DNA of 64,000 nucleotides from Isochrysis galbana (Eukaryota > Haptophyta > Isochrysidales > Isochrysidaceae), in contig CM030943.1 of NCBI GenBank assembly GCA_018136815.1, forward strand, positions 148,046-212,045, written 5' to 3'. The notes below the pieces were generated by a model. It did not search any database and was not told the DNA's origin. It saw only the letters and a list, made by a program, of their open reading frames with translations. Position 1 is the first letter of the stretch; each line of letters begins with the position of its first letter. Positions 1 to 9,274 of the stretch are shown one piece after another. Both the position numbers and the translations under genes were made by a program.

Positions 1-2247
1 GTTGACAATGGCAGTGGTGAGCGCTGGCTGCTTGAGGTCGAGGATGTACTGCACCACATAGTTACCGAAGGGGTCGACGACGAGCTCGGCCGCGTTGCGC
101 ACAACCTCCGCGATGATCCGATCACGGTTGGGCGCGTCGGCGTGGTCGAGGCAACGCTGTAGCACACAGCAGCCGTGGCGATGCGACGCAATCGAGAGGC
201 AGTCGAGCGTCACTTGGTCGTAGATGCCAGCGGCGAGGTCTGAGGGGAGCGCAGCCAGGCAGCGCTGAACGACGTGGTTAGCGTTCATGTCGCGGATGAG
301 CTCCATGAGTCGCGGCATAATGGCCGTGGCGATGGTGCTCTTCTGCTCGTACGAGTCGGCACACTCCACCATCTTTTGGATGACGCGTGTGCCGTGCACA
401 TTCAAAGCCACCTCCGCCATTTGCGCAGCAGTCAGCTCAACTAGCTCGCCGCGCTGCTCTGTCGTGCCGTACTGCACGAGCTTCTGCACAAGGTAATTCC
501 CGAAGGGGTCCATCGCTAAGGTGACGGCATCCGCCTTGGTCGCCTCGAAGATGAGGTCAATATGCGGTTTGTGGCGCAAATCGAGCTGGTCTTGGAGGAA
601 GCGGCAGCCATGCTGCTCGTGCGCCAGGTGACGCAGGGCGCCAGCCTCAGCGGCCTCGTCCACAGTGCGCGTCTCACGCCCACGGAACGTGACGCGCTTC
701 GAGTGGCGTGGCTCGGCGCCCGTGTTGTTGCAACTGCCGTCGTGCTTCCCGCTACCCCTGGCACCACCGCCGCCGATACCGCCGCTGCCCTGCCAGCCAA
801 CGTGCACCGCCCCTGCCGGCGGCTGCGCAGTTTGCACGACTCCGGTCATCGCTGACGCCATGCCGCTGCCGTCGCTCCAGCCACTTGGCATGACGGGCAA
901 ACTGGCGCCGTGGTAAGGCATCGAGAAGTTTTGCTGCTGCGCGAGCGCGTGGAGCTGCTGCAGCTGCTGCTGCGGCGAGAGCAGCCCCGGCTGCTGCTGC
1001 GGCTGGGGCGCCATGAGGCTTTGCCCGCCAGGCATTGCGTATTGCTGCGGCACGAGCGCGACGAGCTGTGGCACGCCGTTGATGTTGACCATCGTCGCAA
1101 GCGGCAGACTGGTCGGCACGCCAGGGTAGGCGGTATGTTGCTGCGCTTGCTGCCCCGGCGCGTGCGCCAAGAGCTGGGGCATCATCATCTGCGGTGGCTG
1201 GCCCAGCGCCACTGGCTGCATTACGGGCGGCTGTAGCTGCATGGAGGCACCGTGGAAGACCGCATTGCGCGCCTCTGCCGGCGGGGATCGCTCCCCGTCG
1301 GCCCGACGAGTCTGCGTCGGTGACAGCTGGTGCTGGTGCCTTCCGCCCTTGCCTCGGCCCGCCTTTGGCTGATGCGGCTGCGGCGCCGGCTGCGGCGCCG
1401 GAGCGAGCACAGGCTCGGGCTCAACGACGAGCTCAGGCGTGCGTGGTGGTGTAATCCCGCTGCCACCCCAGATGGAGGCGGACGCAGGCCGCGGCGGCAG
1501 CCCGGATGCGGAGCTGGCAGAAAAGCTACCCGACGGTGGGCTTGCAAAAGAAGCGGCCGAGGGCACATTCGGGAATGGCGACGGCGATCTGAGGTTGAGC
1601 CTTTGGCCCACTGAGGCAGAGGTACCCGATGTGAGATCTTCGCACAGCGACATGGCGGCAAGCTCGTCGAGCAGGTCGATCGGAACTGATGCGCTGGAGT
1701 GGCCGACGACCTGTAGCACCGATGGAGAGTGAGGGGATGTGGAGTGAGGGGAATCATATGTACATGGATGCTAGGTTCAGCATGGGATTGAGATGGGGCG
1801 GGCGCTCGCTCGGCAGGCCTAGGGGCAAATATACGAGGGCTGGCCGCACACCACGTCGTTGGCGAGCGGCGTCGGCGCCGCGGCGAGGTGGTTGTTCTCA
1901 GCGATAGACGTGCTGGGAGGGCGTTCCGGGAACGGCACCTGAAGCTTCTTCTCGTACGCCGCCCAGTCTGGCGGCTCCGACTTCCCGAATAGCGCACCGG
2001 CCATTGAGACAGAGGCTGCCCTCTGTGGGATGGGCTGCCTGGTCGGCACAGCGTCCGAGGGCATCCCGTCCGGTGTGGGTGTCATGGCCGACTCGAAGAG
2101 CTGGTTGGAGGTGGCGATGGCAGAGTTGAGCTTCTGGAAGATGGCGTCTATGTCGTCGAACGAGGCTGGAGCCGTGGCTGGCCTGTTGATCCTCATCGTG
2201 GGTTCGAGTGCTGAAGTGCCGTAGCCTGCAGACTCCATGGCAGCCAT
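1..2247 (-). CDS. Pumilio/PUF RNA-binding protein, N-terminal part (3' end beyond window)
   Basis: PUF proteins bind 3'UTR motifs and control mRNA stability and translation in the cytoplasm. On the minus strand, bases 1-600 read through successive Puf repeats with hallmark cores such as DPFGNYLVQKLV, NVHGTRVIQKMV, NANHVVQRCL, HRHGCCVLQRCL and DPFGNYVVQYIL. Upstream is a Gln/Pro/Ala-rich disordered N-terminus (about 600-1700), as is usual in this family. The first exon starts at 2247 (MAAMES...) and stays open to about 1820. The second exon appears to start at 1710, right after a CTACAG acceptor (intron about 1711-1850). The exact donor is uncertain because the simplest GT choice changes phase. 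The gene is cut by the left edge, so about half of the eight repeats are visible. Family assignment is secure; splice boundaries are inferred. Confidence 0.88.
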
Positions 2248-2399
2248 CCGCTAAAAGGGGGCGGGGGGAGAGGTGGGGGGGCTGGAAGCCCGCGCGGCGG
2301 AGGGGGGCGGGGGTGGGTGGGAGGGCGGCGAGGGGAGCTTGGACCCCGCGGCTGCAGCGGGCGCGCGAGCGCTCCCAGTCTCCTCGCGCAAGGCGAGGA

Positions 2400-3340
2400 G
2401 GGCTCCTCCCTCCCCCCCCCCCCCCCGCCCCCCTCCCCCTCTCTCTCTCCCTTCAGCCCTCTCTCTCTCCCTCTCTCTCTCTTCTCCCCCCCCCCCTCTC
2501 TCTTCTCTCCCCCTTCTCTCTTTCTCACCGCTCTCTTCTCTGTTCTCTCGCCTTCTCTCTCCGTTCCCCGGCTGCCCGCTCTCTTTTCCTTCTCTCCACC
2601 GCCGCCGCGGGGGGTGTGCGCGTGGCCCCCACCGCACTACTCTCTCTTCTTCTCTCTCTCTCCTCCATTCTCTGCCCGCCACGTCCGCTGTTTAATGAAC
2701 GAGGGGTGGAGAGCCCTCGGAGATTGAGAAAAGAAGGGGAAGAAAGAGGGGGGGGGGGACAGGGGAACATGGGCGGCGCGGGGGGGAGGGGGAGGTGGAG
2801 AGAGAGAGAGAGGACCACGGGGGCGGCGGGGGGGGAGAGCCGCAAACGGCGCGGCGCGGTGAACCTTTATCCTACCACCACGAATTGTTAACTACTGGGC
2901 TCTGTCGCTCCTCCCGCCTCTCGGTCTCTCTCTCCCCATCCCTCTCTTCTGTGTCGCCCCCTCCCTCCCTCTCTCTCTCTCTCCGGCGCCCTCTTTCTCT
3001 CTCCTCTTCTCACCTCTCTCGTGGATCCCCCAAACTCCGGCAAATAGGGAGATACAATTCTTGTAATAGCCCTGGCAAGAGCGCCACTTCCCCCCTCCCC
3101 CTTCCTCTTTCCTCGTTCGGGGTCTCCTCCCCCCCCCCCGCCCCCCCCACCCGCCACGCAGGGCAGATCAGTTTGAACGAGGGAGAGAGAGAGAGAGAGA
3201 AGGGGGGGGGGGGGGGGGGCAGCGAGAGGAGCGCCACGTCTCCATCCGCTCTCCCCTCCGCTGTACCCCCCCCCCCCCCCTCCCGCCCTTCCCTCCCCCC
3301 CCCTGCCGCCGCCACCAACGACACACAGAAGGGGCAAGAC
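2400..3340. repeat. Polypyrimidine/polypurine low-complexity tract
   Basis: This stretch lies just upstream of the Pumilio gene. It is almost entirely poly-C, (CT)n and (GA)n runs, with strand switches near 2700-2870 and 3170-3220. Open frames across it are Ser/Pro/Arg or Gly/Glu repeats caused by composition, and I do not consider them genes. It could contain the promoter of the Pumilio gene, but no specific element can be picked out. Confidence 0.8.
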
Positions 3341-3651
3341 ACGAAGACACGAAGACTCGAATAGAGAGGAATAGAGTACTCGAGGGTTTTGGCAACGGCG
3401 AAATAGCGTTAGAGTTTTTCTTGTTGTGCGAGTATAACCTTAGTGCTGCTGTGGTCCGTAGCCTTCATCGGCAACGGAGCCCCTACCCCGCTGTGCGCTG
3501 TGCGCTGTTGGCGCATGGCTCGTCCGGTGTATGTGGCTAGGGATGCTAGCCAACAAGATGATCTACAAGACTACAACTACAATTCCAAGCGTGGTACCCC
3601 CGCCGAGAGCCGAGAGACCACTTGAATCTCTATCTACATCACTAGCTAGCG

Positions 3652-3800
3652 CGTAAGGCGTGGAACAAGTTACCCAGCTAACTACTTAGTTGGCTATCTA
3701 CCAAGCTTTGGCACTCTCTTTAAGTAGGTACTTAGCAGTGGCGGAGCACCATCTCTCTAAGTAGGTACTTAGCATTTGGGGCATAACCTGTAACTACCCC
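3652..3800. repeat. Lone end of the GTAAGGCGTGGAA inverted-repeat transposon family
   Basis: The 13-mer GTAAGGCGTGGAA that forms both ends of the 6.9-kb element at 44764-51662 also occurs here. It is followed by a subterminal region with the near-palindrome AAGTAGGTACTTAGCA twice (about 3723 and 3760). No matching opposite end is present in the window, so this is a solo or degraded copy. Around it, 3341-4080 holds no gene, only GT/GC simple repeats (3810-3850). Confidence 0.45.
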
Positions 3801-4079
3801 ATTAATGCCGCCTGCGCGCGCGCGTGTGCGTGTGCGCGTGCGCGTGTGCGAGCCCACGTAATGATAAGTAAATGCGCAAGCAGCTCAATCACAATCAAGC
3901 TCTCACTCATTCACAATTGGCAATCGGCAGCTGCGAGCAGCGAGCAAAACATGCTCTAAGCTTTCAGCATCTGCTTGGGATTCTTTGATCCTTGAGATCA
4001 TAGTTAGTGCACCTAACCGCTAACGTAACCGGACTTAGAGAACATCCGCTCAACTCCTTCCGGCCGAGCTGGCAGGCCT

Positions 4080-4200
4080 ACCGTAGGGACGGGTACAAAT
4101 TTCGGAAATTTTTTTCAAAATTTGGGGCCCTTATGCCGCGCGCCATTTCGCGCGAAATTTCGCGAAATTTAGGTGGCAAAAGAGATCCACAAGGGGGCTA
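4080..4200. repeat. Subterminal-type AAATTTCG repeat cluster
   Basis: Short overlapping copies of AAATTTCG and its complement crowd this segment. A similar cluster (ATTTCG, AATATTTCGC) occurs at 6655-6725. Such clusters are typical of the subterminal transposase-binding regions of hAT elements. The two clusters bracket the retroelement and hAT fragments between them, but I could not find a convincing terminal inverted-repeat pair. Confidence 0.35.
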
Positions 4201-4726
4201 TAACGGGGGGGGGCGGGAAAAGAGGACCGGGGACGGGGGGGGGGGGGGAGGGGGGCGCGCGCGGGAGCGCGCGCTCGGCATGGTCTCGCCCCGCCGCTCC
4301 CATGGCCGCATGGGTACCGAGGCGACCGAGGAGGAGTAGGAGGAGGTCGAGCTCGAGGATGAGGTCGAGTTCGAGGACGAGGATGGGGGCGAGGACGATG
4401 ACGACGGGGAGGAGGAATTCTGGCGGGTGGAACATTCAACAACTGCATCGGCGCGGGCCTCGCTCGTCTAGGTCTAGGGCGTCAAGACTTACGAGGATGT
4501 CAATCAAGGCGGCAGCGTGTCGAGTCGAGCGGAGCCGGAGGGCTCTGAGCCACTCCGTCGCGAGCAGCACCGGCGGCTAGCGCGGCGCTTTGGCCCTCCT
4601 CCCCACCGGGAGTCGGGTGAATGAAATTCTGGACTGGGTCGGGCAACCCCATTTGGGTGTCTGAACGGGGAACGAACGGCGAACGAAGGGCTGTGGGGCG
4701 GCGAGGCGCTCCTAGCGGCCCTAGTG

Positions 4727-4844
4727 TGTTGGGTTTTAAGAGATTGTTAGACCTACAAAGAACTCTTCCCTCAGGGAGGGAGCCTAGGCTGCTTGAGTGC
4801 AGCGACGCAGCGAACAACGACGGACAACGGAGCTGAGAACAACA
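4727..4844. repeat. Possible short LTR or LTR fragment
   Basis: The segment begins TGTTGGG and ends GAACAACA, giving the TGTT...AACA inverted termini common in LTR retrotransposons. It lies directly next to the truncated reverse-transcriptase fragment on the minus strand. No second copy was found at the other side of the fragment, so this remains a suggestion only. Confidence 0.25.
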
Positions 4845-4846
4845 GG

Positions 4847-5880
4847 TTACGCTTGGCCGGACGCTAGCCTATCAATAGCCTCCACAATGAGGGGTAGAGG
4901 GCTATCCTCGACGCGTAGCTTGGCGTTAGTGTCGCGGTAGTCCACGCAGAATCGAACGGAGCCATCTTTCTTGCTGACCAGGACTACTCGGGAAGCCCAA
5001 GCCGAATTTGACTTGCGAATAATGCCGGCGGCTTCCATCTTGGCTACCTCCTCTTCTATGATGAGCTCGCCTGCGCGGCCCACTCTAGACGGAGCATGCC
5101 GGTGAGGAACAGCGCCGGGGTTGAGTGGCAACTCCACCTCGAGAACGTGCGTATGGTTTGGAGAACCAGATCAGAAACGAGAACGGGTGCAACTTCGAGA
5201 CGAGAGAATGAACACGACGACGGAGAAATATAACGAACCGGGGAGAGAGGTGAAGAGGAGACACTAGTCTCCGCCTCAACAGCACGAGAACCTACGGTAG
5301 ACAACGACGATTCGTCCGCAGAGCGGCTCCGGCTATGGCCCTTGGGAGAGAGGTCCCCGGTGGGGTCCCGCCGGGAAAGAGCAGAAACAGGTAAAGCAGC
5401 AACAACATTTTCGGACGCGGCAGCGGCCACGTCGGACCTATCCATAGAACCTAGAGCAGAAGATGATACCGAGTCGACAGCCCTCGAGGGCTTCACAACT
5501 GATTGTTTACGAAACGAAGAGACCGAAGACGCGTCGAATCCACCTAGCCCACCCCCTTGGGCAGGGCCGTCGGGGGGTGAACCCAGGGATGAAGATGCGT
5601 CGAAAGACCTAGGAGAATTAGAAGAAACCGAAGACAGCATAGTATCCGTAGAAATAGATTCCAAGAGGGGCAGCGAGCGAGAATCGGCCCCTAACATCCT
5701 AATAGCGTGCGGAGTAATAGAAGAACTTGTAGACGTACACGAATTTCGGAGAGTCGGGTCGCGACTATCTCCGGGGCAAACCTGTTTCCAGGAGCCCGGG
5801 TCAAGTGTCGACTCCGGCTTCCGAGATAACCGTTCGGCGGGGGCTTCAGCCGGCGAGGCGGCTCCCACCGTCGAGGACTG
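4847..5880 (-). pseudogene. Ty3/gypsy-type retrotransposon pol fragment (RT N-terminus)
   Basis: The minus-strand frame at 4847-5160 encodes the start of a reverse transcriptase: the approach region with EEEVAKMEAAGIIRKSNSAWAS, then VVLVSKKDGSVRFCVDYRDTN (fingers and RT motif 1/2). This is the canonical Ty3/gypsy/Metaviridae sequence before the catalytic YxDD. The frame stops at 4847, before the catalytic aspartates, so the polymerase core is missing. Upstream (5160-5880) a Ser-rich frame continues but is shifted relative to the RT frame. The shift lies near 5100-5160, where the last residues of one frame overlay the RT sequence in the next. It is a dead fragment; RNase H and integrase are absent. 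Confidence 0.75.
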
Positions 5881-6060
5881 ATTAGAGCTAGAGACAGGGG
5901 GAGAATCGCCGCGTTGACAGCTCTTCTTCCCAAGCGGCGTAGGGATCGGATCGGGATGGTGGTGGTGGCGTTCGGGCCCACCGGTGCGAGTAGCGAAGAG
6001 AGGTGGCCCATCTCACCATTCCCTCCCTCTGCTATGGTATCGCCCTTTTAGGCAACCACG

Positions 6061-6558
6061 GCGGGATGTGTCGCAGAGGCGTGGCTGGAAGTGATTGTGA
6101 AGAAGGCTTTGCCACTCGATCTGGTCGACGATCGCCTTTTCCGCGAAGCTGTAGCACTTACTGCAAAATGTGGCTCAAAAAACTTGCTGGTTGGCGCCGA
6201 ATTGCGATTTCCCCATCGCAGGATATTCACGGAGAAGATGCTGCCCCGACTTGATCAACGGCTCGACGCCAACATCCGGCAAAAGGTGCAACTGTTGGCC
6301 AATCTCACAAGAGTCACCATCATCTCCGACGGATGGACGAATGTACAGAGTCGGCCCATTATCAACGCGTTGGCATCGTTGCCTGTGGGGGGTTATTTTT
6401 TGGCTGCTGAGGACGACACTTCAGGCGCGACAAAGGACGCGGCGTACATAGCCAACTTCCAACTTCATCGTCAAACATATTCGTGCTTTTGGCGGCGTCG
6501 AGGTCTAGCTAAGTTGTCTTCAGCCGGCGGGTTCAAGTACCGCGCCAATGCCCGGTAA
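6061..6558 (+). pseudogene. hAT-family transposase fragment with DUF659 region
   Basis: The frame contains KMLPRLDQRLDANIRQKVQLL followed by TIISDGWTNVQSRPIINALA and a ...KDAAYIANF end. This is the DUF659/RNase-H-like core start of hAT transposases, where the Asp in SDGW is the first catalytic acidic residue. The frame degenerates after about 6480 and the rest of the catalytic domain and the dimerisation domain are missing here. It is an inactive fragment lying next to an AAATTTCG subterminal-type cluster. Confidence 0.7.
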
Positions 6559-7014
6559 CCCGGTAAGCACCACCTGCTCGACATGCTGAATGGCGGCACC
6601 GTCGTCCGTCGTGGGGAGGGGTAGGGACAGGCCAGAGTTTCGTTTGAGACCTGCCCAAATTTCGTTCGATATTTCGCCAATATTTCGCGTTTCTCCACCC
6701 AAATTTCGACAATATTTCGCGGTGAACTTGTGGAGTTGCGCTCACGTGTACACGTGTACTCGTGTACTATGTACTGTAACTACGCCTACGTCGTACGCCG
6801 ATCGACGCGATACGCTGTATGCTATATCTAGTGTTAACTATTATAATTAATACGAAGTGTTAGTGTTAATGTTAAGTTTAAGTATTAAGTATTAATTAAG
6901 ATGTGAGATGTCTATTACCTATTATAACTACATACATTACTCTGATTCTGTAATTTACCCTCTGATAATGATAAACAAACTACAAGCCACGAGTCAGACC
7001 TCACTTGTCATCAT

Positions 7015-7308
7015 TCAGCACGTGTCACGTTGGTTGTACCAAAGCATCAATGCGCACATTGGAGCTGATCGGACAACGAATTCATTTGCACGCCTCCAAA
7101 CATGCATGCACATCAATAACAAAAACACGCGCTCACACGACGCGGAAGTTAGGTGACAAAGCAAAAGAAATACGGGCACCTCGCGACCAAGCTGGAAGCT
7201 GGGAGTGGTTTGCCCTCCACCAGCCACCAACTCCAGCTCATGATGGAGGATACGTGAAAAGCCGCGGTTTTGTCGCGCGTCACGCGTCGGGAATTTCGCG
7301 CCAGTCAT
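7015..7308 (-). pseudogene. hAT transposase C-terminal dimerisation (hATC) fragment
   Basis: The minus-strand frame reads ...LLCHLTSASCERVFLLLMCM...ALMLWYNQR, matching the conserved hATC signature (SASxERVFS...ALMLRYNxR). It is in the opposite orientation to the DUF659 fragment at 6061, so it belongs to a different hAT copy. No upstream catalytic region is attached. The AT-rich DNA at 6800-7010 after its stop looks like its 3' untranslated region. Confidence 0.65.
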
Positions 7309-7368
7309 TCCCGACCCCCCCCCCCCAAATAGTAGTATATTTATTGCCCATCGACCCCCGTCCCCCCC

Positions 7369-8380
7369 TTGGTATTGTGTCCATGTCCCCTAGACCAGTT
7401 CAACTCCTCGTTTCACAGGTGCTACAACAAGGCTAGGGATGCGTACAAGGACGCCTACCTTGCAGCACAAGGAAGGGAGCTCCAGACCCTTTCCCTCGCC
7501 GACTTTATATCCATATTGGGTGGTTCCAAGCGCCTCGGCGTCCCCGGGATGTGGTTCACATGGTGCGACCAGTACGACATCATAAAGGCGTGGAAGCGTG
7601 TAGGTGTGGCGGGGAATAGGCTTTGCCCAGAGCTCATTGACCGCTCACACTTTGTTGACCAATCGACGAACAGGGGCGTCTCGAGCAACGCGGACGTGTC
7701 CTCTCCAGGCCCGTCCACCCTTGCCGAGGCTAAGAAGACGCCGCCGGGCGTGCGGCGTGGAAGCTTGGCGGCCGCTGAAGCAAAAATGGCACAGCTTGAG
7801 GCTTTTGCTCGGAAGATGCAAGACAAGGCGGAGGCTCCTTATGACCCGTCTCGTGGCGTGCTTTCTATGAGTTCAGCTAGTGGCTCGGGCGCTCGGGCGA
7901 GCGCAGGTGACGCGACCGATTGCGACTCGGACGCGGATAGCGATGGTGACAACGGGACAGCGGGTCAGCGCAGGATCCGGCATCCGGCTGTTCGAGCTAT
8001 CGGGCTCTTGGACCCTTAGAGATATGCAGGCAGAGAAGGCTAAGAGGCGCGCGTTAGCAACTCAGGGCGCTCAGGAGGCGCAAAGGCAAAGGAGGAAGGC
8101 AGCACGGCTTGAGCGGACTACCGTAGTAGATGAACTCGCGCAAGCGCGGGTAACCTCCTTCCGGGCATGTGAGATGATGTGTACGTGTGCGACTGATCCG
8201 TGCCCGTGGGTGGGTTTCATGTTGTGTTCATGTGGAAACTTGAAGAAAGGGGTGTGCAAGAAGAGGGAGTGTGTGCAGCGTCGTAAGGGTGCAGTTTCCG
8301 GGCTTGAAGGCGCCCTCGTGGCGCAAGAGGCTGCCGTGAGTGCCTGCCCCCCTACCCTTGATGTCGGGGCTGGTTTGTGA
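7369..8380 (+). pseudogene. Frameshifted ORF pair with Cys-rich C-terminus (unknown, probably transposon-derived)
   Basis: Two overlapping frames appear to be one broken gene. The first (7369-8019) has a folded-looking start (residues about 20-100, ...LSLADFISILGG... and ...QYDIIKAWKRVGVAGN) and a long charged helix. The second (up to 8380) continues with a basic coiled coil and a Cys-rich module, CTCATDPCPW...CSCGNLKKGVCKKREC, that could bind zinc. The frame change lies around 7990-8020. I do not recognise the family; the arrangement resembles DNA-binding proteins of plant/algal-type transposons. Its stop is only about 10 bases from the probable target duplication of the viral element that follows. 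Confidence 0.45.
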
Positions 8381-8391
8381 GGCTCCTGCTT

Positions 8392-8398
8392 TCGCGCG
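8392..8398. repeat. Candidate target-site duplication of the viral element (left)
   Basis: TCGCGCG precedes the left terminal repeat, and the same heptamer is at 17759-17765 just outside the right end. Polinton-type elements make short target duplications of about 5-8 bp. The sequence is simple (alternating CG), so a chance match is possible. Confidence 0.4.
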
Positions 8399-9274
8399 TA
8401 GAGGAAGTGGGGGATTTGGTACAGTAGATCGAAGTTCCTCGAGGGGGCCCATCTGAAGCCTGTCATTCGAGATTAGGGTTAGTGGTCCGGGGCTAGGGTT
8501 AGGGTTGGGGCCGCGAGGAAAAAAAATTGCTGAGCTAGAGGTGAGGTCCGACCTGGGTTCGATCGCGCGACCCTGAGGTCAGGCGGCCGTACCAGTGGGG
8601 CACGGTAAGTGGTTTAGCGCAAGGAGGGTTCCGCATGCTAGCAATATAGTTTCATGTCCTCCCCTACTGCTGTGTGTCCCCCTCTGGCACCTCCTCATGT
8701 CCAGCACCTTCGTGGACCAGCACGTCCTGTCCTGCCCGCCTCGCCCGCCCCCGCCTGCCCCGCCTGTCCTGCCTCGCCTGTCCTGCCTCGCCTGTCCCGC
8801 CTCGCCTGTTCCGCCTGCCTCGCCTGTTCCGCCTGCCCGCCTGCCCTGCCCGCCTGCGTGCCTCGCCCGGTCTCTGCTGCTCTTCGGTTGGTGCATGTAT
8901 GTATCGACGCAGCGCACCTGTGGTGTGTGTGGTCCACGAAGGCGGTCCCGCGTGTGCCGCAGGTGTCCTGAGAGAGGCGCCCGCAGCCCGCACGCAGCCG
9001 CACGCAGCCGCACGCAGCCGCACGCAGCCGCACGCAGCCGCACGCAGCCGCACGCAGCCGCACGCAGCCGGGGGAAGGGCGGGGAGGGTCCACGAAGGGG
9101 GTGGTGACGGTCCACGAAGGGTGGGGACGCGAGAATTTTTTTTCTGTGCCATAGGGTAGACACCATCCACCCACCCACCCACCCACTTTTTAACTTCTAC
9201 CAAAAGTGGAGACGCGAGCAAAAAAAATTTCTGCAGCCTATATCAGACAAGCACCAACCCATCATGGCACTCAG
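8399..9274 (+). repeat. Left terminal inverted repeat of the viral element
   Basis: This 876-bp arm is the reverse complement of 16886-17753 with very few differences; the main one is a small insertion near 8985. From outside in it contains telomere-like TTAGGG motifs (8470-8510), a CCTGCCTCG-type minisatellite (8745-8860), eight copies of the 10-mer CACGCAGCCG (8991-9070), an A/T-rich box (9136-9143), a (CACC)n run (9168-9186), another A/T box (9219-9230), and the start codon of the polymerase gene at 9264. Open frames inside it are low-complexity and are not called as genes. Confidence 0.92.

Noticed and set aside
2193-3395. Many overlapping frames of 60-227 codons next to the Pumilio gene
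   Set aside because: They are Ser/Pro/Leu or Gly/Glu/Arg strings generated by poly-C and GA/CT tracts.
8520-8620. tRNA-like sequence in the terminal repeat (GGTTCGATC resembling a B box, CTAGCTCAGC resembling an A box)
   Set aside because: The two boxes are on opposite strands, and the T-arm and acceptor stem do not pair, so no tRNA or SINE head is supported.
8740-9070. Possible CRISPR-like array in the viral terminal repeat
   Set aside because: The units are contiguous 10-mers and 15-mers without spacers, so this is a minisatellite.
8579-9221. Several long overlapping frames in the left terminal repeat, and the mirrored ones at 16972-17573
   Set aside because: They are translations of the 10-mer and minisatellite arrays (repeating RLRAAACGCV, AGQAGRRNRR and similar), open on both strands and in several frames, with no domain-like sequence.
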